DNA of 64,000 bases from an uncultured Flavobacteriaceae bacterium. Its GTDB lineage: Bacteria > Bacteroidota > Bacteroidia > Flavobacteriales > Flavobacteriaceae. A program made the position numbers and the translations under genes. Below are positions 43,506-51,100 of this stretch, one piece after another; position 1 is the first letter of the stretch, and every line of letters starts with the position of its first letter. The stretch covers positions 57,846 to 121,845 of the forward strand of contig CANMLX010000008.1 in NCBI GenBank assembly GCA_947498845.1, read 5' to 3'. The notes under the pieces are model-generated. The model saw nothing but the letters and a program-made list of their open reading frames with translations, did no database searches and was not told the origin of the DNA.

Positions 43506-45692
43506 TTAATAACAGTCTGTTTTTATTAACGCTTTATTTAATGGGGCGTTTAATTGAGTTATGGCAATGCATTCTAACATTTCTAAAACGTCTTTTTGCA
43601 TAGCAATAGAACCACAAATCATAATTGCCCCTTTGTTTTTTAAGACACGAGTTACTAAAGCCTCGTTTTCTATTAATATATGCTGTACATATTTTTTGTG
43701 ACTGTTCTCTTGAGAAAAGCTTAAATAAAGACCAGATAGTTTTTTATTATAAAAGGCATTGTCTATGTATGTTGAATACATTTTATAAGAGTCTCTAGTG
43801 CGTCCTCCCCAAAACAAATAAGTTTTATTTTTATTTGTAGTTTTGTTGTTTATCATTCCTAAAAAAGGCGCTATTCCAGTACCATTGGCAATCATAATGA
43901 CTTCTTTAGCAGGTTCAGGTAAATAAAATTCGTTATTCGGTTTTATATGAGCATGTAAAGTATCTCCTATTTTAAGTTGACTTAGGTAATTGGAACATAT
44001 GCCGTACTTGTGTTTTTTAATACTGAGTATGATATTGTTATTGATTTTTCCAATAGAGTATAAGCGCTCTAAGTGGTCTTCGTTGGGATAAATACTTAAT
44101 AAATCACCAGAAAAGAACTTTGTTTTTTTTGGTGCTTTTAATTCAATTAAAAAGGAATCATCGGTATTAATAATAGTTCGATTAACGACTTTAAATTGCG
44201 TAGTGTTTTTTAATTTATCTCTAGATAGAGATATGTTAAGGTTAAGCCCTATGCTTTTACTCCATAAATCTGTCCAAGATTTAAAAGCATTAAAAGATTG
44301 GTTATTTATTTTATATAATGAAGCACTTGGAATAAAATTTTTATGCATTTGGAGTAAAGCATCTATTACAATAGCATATTTACAAAATCCTTTGTATGCA
44401 AGAGATCCAAAACCAACAACAGAGTATTGTAATGTGTTTTTTTGAGGAAATGTATCAATAAGTTTTTTAAACTTATTAGCATTTGTAGGTGCTTCTCCAT
44501 CGCCATAAGTAGCTGTTAATATTACAAGGTGCTTTGCTTTTTTATAACAGGAATAGTTATTTAATTCTGAAACAAAAACCGATTTTTTTTCAGAGATCAA
44601 AGCCTTGTATAAAGCTGTTGCAAATGTAAATGTACTTCCAGATTCGGAGCCTACTAGAATAATATACTCGGCATTGTCTTTACGATACTTATTTTTAATT
44701 TTTATGCTTTTATTTTTACGATTAAGCGCGATGTAAAAACCAGAGTAAAGAAAAAATAATATGGAAATACTAGTTAATAATAAAACACCAGACCATAGTA
44801 TTGAGCCTTCTCCTGTATGTAATAACAAACTAAAACTTGATGCCAAAGCAATTAAATTATCTTCTTTCTCACTTACTATGTTGCCCGTATATTGATTAAC
44901 GTATACCTCTTTGTCTTTGAGTTTTAATGTAAAATAGTCGTCTTTATCACTAGAAAAAGGAAATTCAATGCGTTTTAAATTATCTAATGTTGTAGACTTA
45001 AAGAATGCAAACGCTGTACTATTTAATTGTGGTGTTTTTGTGGAATTTACTTGATTTAATACATGCTTGTTATTGTTTGATGGCAATAACGAAAACTTTT
45101 CTAAGGACAAATAAATACCTGTTACTGTAACTATAATTATTGGTATTAAGGCATATCTGCTAATAACAGTATGGTAATAGGGTACAAAATCCTCTTTTAC
45201 AATTTTTGAAAAGAAACGGTTAACTCCACCTTGTTTTTTAATTATAAGTAGTACACCCGTAGTGGCTATTAATAAGAGTAAAAAAGAAACGATTCCTATA
45301 ATAATTCTGCCTGTAGATTTTAAAAATAAGGACCTGTGTAATTTGGTTGCAAATTTAAAAATAGTTGCTCTTTCAATAGTGTTGGTTATTTTTTTTCCTG
45401 TAAATGGATTGATATAAAAAGTGTCTTTTTTCCCTTTGTTGGTAACCACCGAAGCTACTACAAAATCATTATTATCAATATCTATACTTATAATATTATC
45501 ATATTCTGCTTTTAAGGTCTTAATAGTTTTAGATAACGAAAGCATATTAGTGTTTTTAACAGCATAAGGCTTTAGTTTATTCGAAATAGGCTCAAAGGCT
45601 AAAACACTACCCGTTAAGGCTGTAATTAATATAAAAATAGAAGAAGATATAGCCAGAATTAAATGACTATATCTCCATATAGAAATGGTCAT
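43506..45692 (-). CDS. PepSY-membrane / flavodoxin / FNR fusion reductase
   Basis: 728 residues. The N-terminal region (1-330) has four hydrophobic helices and PepSY-type segments (ISIDIDNNDFVVASVVTN). A flavodoxin-like domain follows (about 345-480, ILVGSESGSTFTFATALYKAL and LTATYGDGEAPTNA). The C-terminal FNR-type reductase shows the FAD motif RLYSIGKI, the NAD(P)-site GTGIAPFLGMI and the closing ICGSIAMQKDVLEML. Such fusions resemble sulfite-reductase flavoprotein-like membrane reductases that supply electrons to reduce ferric iron or siderophore complexes. It lies in a haem/iron gene cluster, 12 bases downstream of the DUF2271 gene. Confidence 0.88.
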   Translation of the reverse strand: MTISIWRYSHLILAISSSIFILITALTGSVLAFEPISNKLKPYAVKNTNMLSLSKTIKTLKAEYDNIISIDIDNNDFVVASVVTNKGKKDTFYINPFTGKKITNTIERATIFKFATKLHRSLFLKSTGRIIIGIVSFLLLLIATTGVLLIIKKQGGVNRFFSKIVKEDFVPYYHTVISRYALIPIIIVTVTGIYLSLEKFSLLPSNNNKHVLNQVNSTKTPQLNSTAFAFFKSTTLDNLKRIEFPFSSDKDDYFTLKLKDKEVYVNQYTGNIVSEKEDNLIALASSFSLLLHTGEGSILWSGVLLLTSISILFFLYSGFYIALNRKNKSIKIKNKYRKDNAEYIILVGSESGSTFTFATALYKALISEKKSVFVSELNNYSCYKKAKHLVILTATYGDGEAPTNANKFKKLIDTFPQKNTLQYSVVGFGSLAYKGFCKYAIVIDALLQMHKNFIPSASLYKINNQSFNAFKSWTDLWSKSIGLNLNISLSRDKLKNTTQFKVVNRTIINTDDSFLIELKAPKKTKFFSGDLLSIYPNEDHLERLYSIGKINNNIILSIKKHKYGICSNYLSQLKIGDTLHAHIKPNNEFYLPEPAKEVIMIANGTGIAPFLGMINNKTTNKNKTYLFWGGRTRDSYKMYSTYIDNAFYNKKLSGLYLSFSQENSHKKYVQHILIENEALVTRVLKNKGAIMICGSIAMQKDVLEMLECIAITQLNAPLNKALIKTDCY

Positions 45693-45704
45693 AGTATATA
45701 GGGG

Positions 45705-46199
45705 TTATTGAGGTAGCATACGGATATAGCGAATAAAACCAGTGCCTTTAAATTCACTTTTTAATGCGGCTGTTGTTAATTCAAACTCAACATCCTTTTT
45801 ATAATATTCTTGGTCTTCAACAGCCGATTCGAAACGTATTTTATACCCTTTGTTTATTTTATTATCTTCTATTTGAATCACATTTATACTTCGATTGCCA
45901 CCACTTACAGTTGCTCCCGTGATGGCATCAATATCTGCACGTGCTTTCCCATGGAATTTCCACCACTCGGTAATGTCTGAATACCATTGGTCATCATCAC
46001 CTTGGACGTACAGTGTTTTTTCATAGTCTCCTTTGGGATTTAATAACGAAATAACGATATATGCACCTTCTCCTGAATAGTTTGCCATTTGTATCATGCA
46101 TTTATATGATGTTGTATTTAAGGGTTTTTTAAATCCCCAAAAGATGAAAATGATTATGACTAAGGCTGGGGCTATTTTAAAAGTTACTATGTTTTTCAT
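45705..46199 (-). CDS. DUF2271-domain protein
   Basis: 164 residues. An N-terminal hydrophobic segment (TFKIAPALVIIIFIFWGF) anchors or exports it. The core (KPLNTTSYKCMIQMANYSGEGAYIVISLLNP, QWYSDITEWWKFHGKARADIDAITGATVSGG, YKIRFESAVED) matches DUF2271, a family that repeatedly accompanies PepSY-type reductases in iron-uptake loci. It is 12 bases upstream of the reductase gene and downstream of the DUF6607 gene. A perfect palindrome upstream (46238-46251) may be its operator. The molecular role is unknown. Confidence 0.85.
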   Translation of the reverse strand: MKNIVTFKIAPALVIIIFIFWGFKKPLNTTSYKCMIQMANYSGEGAYIVISLLNPKGDYEKTLYVQGDDDQWYSDITEWWKFHGKARADIDAITGATVSGGNRSINVIQIEDNKINKGYKIRFESAVEDQEYYKKDVEFELTTAALKSEFKGTGFIRYIRMLPQ

Positions 46200-46237
46200 G
46201 TGTCTTTACTATTTGTTAGAAGTCATGTACAACTTGT

Positions 46238-46251
46238 CAAATAATTATTTG
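46238..46251. promoter_or_regulatory. 14-bp perfect palindrome upstream of DUF2271 gene
   Basis: CAAATAATTATTTG occurs 39 bases before the start at 46199 in the 109-base gap after the DUF6607 gene. AT-rich palindromes are easy to find by chance, so this is a weak operator candidate. Confidence 0.35.
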
Positions 46252-46308
46252 GTACGATGTAAAATCGTTGCATGGCTTGTATCTAATTATGGGAATCTAT
46301 AAATATGA

Positions 46309-47229
46309 TTATTTCACAACAAAAGAAGCAATGACTTTAGCTAAATCTTTTTCCTTGCTTATTTCATCAGAAAACAAATGTTTATAAAGCGGTTTGTTAT
46401 CTACTTTCGTTTTTAATGACAAATCTTTATTTAATCCATAAATAGCATTCCACTGGTTTCTAACTAAAGCCCATTTTTGGTGGTGTTCTTTCCACCAATT
46501 GGCTGCAGCTTTACATTTGGAGTCGTCTACTTTTACATAGGTATTGTATCCTTTTTCTTTGGCGAGAATAACATCCTCTTTATCAGCAGATCGTATTACT
46601 TTTTTGTTATCTTGATCGTGTACCCAACCAAAGTTGGTAATTTCATGCCTGTTACCTCTTTCTGTTATGTTATAATCGTTTCTTTTTGTGTATTCACGTC
46701 TTGGTAAAGGAGCGTCAGTTGTGTTTTCCCAATAGCTTTTTCCATCAACAAATATCCATGTAGCGGAGCCTTCATATCTTGGGCTATCATCAACTTGATA
46801 CACTTTTTGTGTCCATTGTCCTTTAACCTCATCTTTAGGTTTTGACACGTAGTTCCAATTGTTATCACCATTAAACATGTAAAAATTGGTGTTTTCGTAA
46901 AGCCAATCTTGACGCCAATGTTTTACTATATGAGGAGCAGATGGGTCTCCAACTTGTAATAAGTGCTGGATAACAATTTTATCTTTGTTATCTTCTACTA
47001 ATTGAGCCCATTCTAAGGCTTTTGCAGTTTTCTCTTTAGAAGGTTTGTATAATGAGTCCTCACTATAATTAAACGTCTCGGCAAAGTTAAAGGTCACTTC
47101 AAAACAGCCACACATGCTTTTAATAGCATTGATATCTTTCTTTTTCTTGCCTTGAGCTTTTGCATTCAAAGTAAAAGTAATACTTGCAAAAACTAGCATT
47201 ATAACTTTTAATGTAGTACAATTTTTCAT
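46309..47229 (-). CDS. DUF6607-family secreted protein (haem-cluster associated)
   Basis: 306 residues with a signal peptide (ending near LNAKAQG). The central part (CGCFEVTFNFAETFNY, ALEWAQLVEDNKDKIVIQHLLQV, HWRQDWLYENTNFYMFNGDNNW, QVDDSPRYEGSATWIFVDGKSYWEN and AAANWWKEHHQKWALVRNQW) matches the DUF6607 family, seen beside HmuY-type haem loci in flavobacteria. The rich Trp/Tyr/His content suits a haem- or ligand-contacting protein, but this is not shown. It is divergent from the TonB receptor at 47312 over an 82-base region that carries a candidate Fur box. Confidence 0.85.
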   Translation of the reverse strand: MKNCTTLKVIMLVFASITFTLNAKAQGKKKKDINAIKSMCGCFEVTFNFAETFNYSEDSLYKPSKEKTAKALEWAQLVEDNKDKIVIQHLLQVGDPSAPHIVKHWRQDWLYENTNFYMFNGDNNWNYVSKPKDEVKGQWTQKVYQVDDSPRYEGSATWIFVDGKSYWENTTDAPLPRREYTKRNDYNITERGNRHEITNFGWVHDQDNKKVIRSADKEDVILAKEKGYNTYVKVDDSKCKAAANWWKEHHQKWALVRNQWNAIYGLNKDLSLKTKVDNKPLYKHLFSDEISKEKDLAKVIASFVVK

Positions 47230-47258
47230 TTGTGTTAAAATTTAAATTTTATTTATTG

Positions 47259-47281
47259 TTATTTAGATTAAATTAAAATAA
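47259..47281. promoter_or_regulatory. Candidate Fur box and -7 element of the haem receptor promoter
   Basis: TTATTTAGATTA...AATAA (47259-47281) is an imperfect palindrome resembling the Fur boxes of flavobacteria (TTATTTAGA...TCTAAATAA). It lies where the -33 region is expected, 25 bp upstream of the -7 element TATATTTG at 47286-47293. Binding there would block transcription of the receptor when iron is plentiful, and may serve the divergent DUF6607 gene. Confidence 0.55.
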
Positions 47282-47311
47282 GATATATATTTGCTGCAAA
47301 TTTAATTAAGA

Positions 47312-49468
47312 ATGATTCTAAATAAAAAATATTTAACTATTTATTTTTCATTTTTTTTGTCAATTTATGTGTACTCTCAGAAAACCACGAATAGAAAGGC
47401 AAAGGATTCTGTTAACGTTGAAAAATTAGATGAAGTAATTGTGACTGGGCAATACAACCCACAATCAATAAAAAAGTCTGTTTTTGAAGTTAGCATCATC
47501 ACTAGACAACAAATTGATAAGCAGGCAGGAAATAATTTAGCAGATGTATTAAATCAAACGTTAAACATTACTGTAGTACCTAGTGCATCTACAGGTAAAT
47601 CTTCTGTACAACTGTTTGGTCTGGATGGGCAGTACTTTAAAGTTTTGGTTGATAATATTCCATTAATTAACGATGAAGGTTTTGGTAACAATACAGATTT
47701 AACACAAATAAATCTGGATGATATTGAACAAATAGAAATTGTAGAAGGTTCTATGGGCGTTCAATATGGTTCTAATGCTGTTTCTGGGGTTATTAATATA
47801 ATTACTAAAAAAGGATCTAAGTATAAATGGGAAACTTCTGCTTATGTTCAAGAGGAGACTGTTGGTAAATCGTATGCTTTATTTAACGAGGGTAGGCATA
47901 TACAATCGTTAAGAGTAGGGCATAATGTTTCGGATAAGTTATACTTTAATGGTATATATACAAGGAATGACTTTAAAGGATTTTTAGATGATAGAAAAGG
48001 GCAGTTTCATGAATTAAATGATGGTTTAAGAGGCTATTTATGGTTACCTAAAATTCAAAATACAGCTAAAGCAGTACTTAATTACTCTGGAAGCAAGAAT
48101 TTTAGAACATTTTATAAATTTGAGTATTTTAATGAGGCTATCAATAGGTATTCGCCGTTAGTTTCTGTTAATTATGATGCTTCAACAGATACAACAAACC
48201 CTGTTAGTAATGATGCTATTTTCACATCAACACGTGTGTTTCATCACCTTAATTTTATAGGCAAGTTAAAAGAATATGTTAACTATGATCTATCGCTTTC
48301 TTACCAGCGTCAAAAACGTGATGTAGAAACATTTAAATACCGTATAAAGCCAAGAGAAAAATTTGATGATGAAAAATTTGAGTTTGAGTCCAGAGATGTC
48401 CTGTATTCACGAGGAAACTTTAGTAACTTTTTAAAACGAAAACATGTTAACTTTCAGCTAGGGTATGAAATTAATAAGATTAATGGTTTTGCATCTCAGG
48501 AAGCTGGAATTTTTGATGGTGAAAACATTGAACGAGAATTAAGTAATTATGATGTTTTTGCATCGTCTGAGATTACTATAAACCCTAATTTGTCGATACG
48601 ACCTGGTACCAGATTAATCGTTTCTTCACTTTTTAAACCTCAGGTAGCTGTATCTGTAATTTCTAAATATACGTTTAAGAACGATTTGGAATTTAGATTA
48701 CTTCTGGGCTCATCTCCAAGATTACCTAACTATACAGAATTATATACGTATTTGGTAGATGCGAATCATGATGTTAGGGGTAATGAGAATTTAACCCCAG
48801 AACAAGGTGCTTCGGTTTTTGCTCACCTTAAGAAAACATTTGTATTCTCAGGGTCTGAAAGCACAACATTATTAAAAAGTAAATTATCTCTAAATTACTT
48901 GAATGTTAACGATAGGATAGAGTTAAGTATTGTTAATACTGTGCCTCTGCAATTTAAGTATATAAATATTGATTCCTATAAAACCGTTGGAGCATTTTTT
49001 ACCAATACTATGCGCCATAAAAACTTAAACGCTTCTTTTGGCATTGGTTATTATGGACAGTCTAAAGTATTAGACAGTCAAACTTTGGCAAACGATGATT
49101 ATCTATTTGGATTCCAATTAAACGGAAGTCTCTCGTATACCTTTAAAAAACGAGAAGTGATAGCATCGGCTTTTTTTAAACATAATGGGCAACAACAACA
49201 ATTTGTACAGCAACAAAATGCGAATAACGAGACTGTTCTGGCAAGAGGAGAACAAGAAGCGTATAGCATGTTAGATGCCTCTCTACGTAAAAACTTTATG
49301 AATAACAACATACAATTAACAGTTGGAGCCCGTAACCTCTTTGATGTTACTCTTGTTAATACTACAGCCGTAGAAGGCGGTGCTCATTCAGGACCTCCAA
49401 GTAGTAGGTTATTGGGTTATGGAAGATCTTATTTTTTAAAACTAGTGTATAATCTAAAATTTAATTAA
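47312..49468 (+). CDS. TonB-dependent haem/iron receptor
   Basis: 718 residues. Signal peptide ends near VYSQK. The plug domain is clear (LDEVIVTGQYNPQSIKKSVFEVSIITRQQID and QIEIVEGSMGVQYGSNAVSGVINIITKKG), followed by a 22-strand barrel ending in ARNLFDVTLVN... LGYGRSYFLKLVYNLKF. This is the FepA/BtuB-like class without the N-terminal regulatory domain of SusC-like receptors. The HmuY-like lipoprotein gene follows by 7 bases and the DUF6607 gene is divergent, so haem is the most likely ligand (inference by context). Confidence 0.9.
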   Translation: MILNKKYLTIYFSFFLSIYVYSQKTTNRKAKDSVNVEKLDEVIVTGQYNPQSIKKSVFEVSIITRQQIDKQAGNNLADVLNQTLNITVVPSASTGKSSVQLFGLDGQYFKVLVDNIPLINDEGFGNNTDLTQINLDDIEQIEIVEGSMGVQYGSNAVSGVINIITKKGSKYKWETSAYVQEETVGKSYALFNEGRHIQSLRVGHNVSDKLYFNGIYTRNDFKGFLDDRKGQFHELNDGLRGYLWLPKIQNTAKAVLNYSGSKNFRTFYKFEYFNEAINRYSPLVSVNYDASTDTTNPVSNDAIFTSTRVFHHLNFIGKLKEYVNYDLSLSYQRQKRDVETFKYRIKPREKFDDEKFEFESRDVLYSRGNFSNFLKRKHVNFQLGYEINKINGFASQEAGIFDGENIERELSNYDVFASSEITINPNLSIRPGTRLIVSSLFKPQVAVSVISKYTFKNDLEFRLLLGSSPRLPNYTELYTYLVDANHDVRGNENLTPEQGASVFAHLKKTFVFSGSESTTLLKSKLSLNYLNVNDRIELSIVNTVPLQFKYINIDSYKTVGAFFTNTMRHKNLNASFGIGYYGQSKVLDSQTLANDDYLFGFQLNGSLSYTFKKREVIASAFFKHNGQQQQFVQQQNANNETVLARGEQEAYSMLDASLRKNFMNNNIQLTVGARNLFDVTLVNTTAVEGGAHSGPPSSRLLGYGRSYFLKLVYNLKFN

Positions 49469-49475
49469 CATAACA

Positions 49476-50984
49476 ATGAAAACTAATTTATTTTTTTTAA
49501 ATGTGCTACTACTGCTTTTTTTTATGAGTGCTTGTAGCAATGACGATGATGCAATTTCTCAGGAATTTGCTGTTGCTTTTGAGAACCCATCGGCAAGTTT
49601 TTCTCCAACTGATATTAATAAAGAAATAGTCATAGTATTTGCTCCTAAAGCTACATCAGATGGCGTTTTAACTATAAGTTATACGTTAGATAATGCTATT
49701 TATGGTGAAGCAGGAGATTTTACAACACTGCCTTCTGGAGAAACAGGTAAAATTACCTTGCCATTTAAGGCAGGAGATAACAATGTTACAATTAAAGTAA
49801 ACAAGTTAAAAAATCCCATAGAGGGCGATACTAAATTAATACGTTTTGCCATAGATAATGTGAGTTTGACCGATGGTACAATAAGCGGCAATATAAATTT
49901 AGAACTTAGTTTTGCAGAAACCGCAGCACTTGGCGCAGTATTAGCACCAAATGTAGGAGGGGTAAACTATACAAACTCAGTATTTATTGATTTGAGTTCC
50001 CAAAAAACAACAGATGTAAGAAGAGATGCTTGGGAAATTGCATTTCATTCGGGGACAGAAAACAACGTATTTTTAAATTCATCACTTCGGGTTACAGCAG
50101 CAGAACTCTCTGAGTTCACAGATTTAAATCAAGTAACAAGTGCTACCGCATTTTCTTCAGCATTAGAGCTTCAAGTATACAATCCTTTTACACAGCAAAC
50201 CGAAACCAAAATAATTAATACCATTAAAGATTATAAAGAAGGTGTAAAGCAGTCTTATTCTATGTATGGTACCTATGCAGATCATTTAGATGGTAGTGAA
50301 ACAGCAATTTCTACAATTTCTACTACAGCCGAAGATAACAAAGTATATCTGGTATATATGGGGTCTGAAATTCCAACAGAACCAGGTTCGCGAAGTACAA
50401 ACCATTCGGGAGACGATAGGGGATGGTATAAAATTAGAGTATTTATGGATGGTGATAATTATAAGTTACAATATGCCAAGTTAGAGGCGACAACCTTTAA
50501 AGAGGCTACAATAACTAAAGATACAAGTTTAAATGTGGTCGCATTTAGCCTAACCAATAGTAATGCTGTAGCTGTAGAACCAGCTAAAGAAAACTGGGAT
50601 CTTAATTTTGCAGGGGTTTTTGGTGCTGAAAATGGACCAACATATACAGATTATGTTATACATAACACTTTAGGTGGCACAGGTTTATATCAAGTGACTA
50701 CATATAAAGTTGAAGATGATGTTACTACAGAATTTAACGTGCCTTCTTATGAAGCATTTAAGCTAACAGATGTAGACGAAACAGCATTAAATTACCAAGC
50801 TAGAAATATTATTGGAAGTGGATGGCGTAATCCATTTGCAGGACCAGTAGCTGTAGTAAACAACGATCGTTATTTTGTTATAAAAGACGCTGCCGGAAAT
50901 TATTATAAGCTACGTTTTAATGCTGTTGTTAACGCTGATAATGAAAGAGGTAATCCTAAATTAGAGTATGCCTTATTACAATAG
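49476..50984 (+). CDS. HmuY-family haem-binding lipoprotein
   Basis: 502 residues. The signal ends in a lipobox (MSACSNDDD). About 120 residues of beta-rich linker lead to a HmuY-like domain, with the characteristic RRDAWEIAFHSGTENNVFLN start, then LTDVDETALNYQARNIIGSGWR and RYFVIKDAAGNYYKLRFNAV. HmuY lipoproteins bind haem at the surface and pass it to a TonB receptor, which here is the gene 7 bases upstream. At about twice the length of classic HmuY, it has an extra N-terminal module. It ends in a terminator shared with the convergent FecR-linked receptor gene. Confidence 0.85.
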   Translation: MKTNLFFLNVLLLLFFMSACSNDDDAISQEFAVAFENPSASFSPTDINKEIVIVFAPKATSDGVLTISYTLDNAIYGEAGDFTTLPSGETGKITLPFKAGDNNVTIKVNKLKNPIEGDTKLIRFAIDNVSLTDGTISGNINLELSFAETAALGAVLAPNVGGVNYTNSVFIDLSSQKTTDVRRDAWEIAFHSGTENNVFLNSSLRVTAAELSEFTDLNQVTSATAFSSALELQVYNPFTQQTETKIINTIKDYKEGVKQSYSMYGTYADHLDGSETAISTISTTAEDNKVYLVYMGSEIPTEPGSRSTNHSGDDRGWYKIRVFMDGDNYKLQYAKLEATTFKEATITKDTSLNVVAFSLTNSNAVAVEPAKENWDLNFAGVFGAENGPTYTDYVIHNTLGGTGLYQVTTYKVEDDVTTEFNVPSYEAFKLTDVDETALNYQARNIIGSGWRNPFAGPVAVVNNDRYFVIKDAAGNYYKLRFNAVVNADNERGNPKLEYALLQ

Positions 50985-51061
50985 TGATAATCTAAATTTA
51001 TTAACAATATAGGTTTATGTTACTTTCATAAATTTTATTTGTTTCAATTTGTTTCAAGCAG

Positions 51062-51093
51062 AAAACCATCTAAAGCTTTTTTTAGGTGGTTTT
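51062..51093. terminator. Bidirectional terminator after HmuY-like gene
   Basis: AAAACCATCTAAA (51062-51074) pairs with TTTAGGTGGTTTT (51081-51093), one G-U pair, 6-base loop; flanking A/T runs give U-tracts both ways. It separates convergent haem and FecI/R clusters. Confidence 0.85.
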
Positions 51094-51100
51094 TTTGTGA

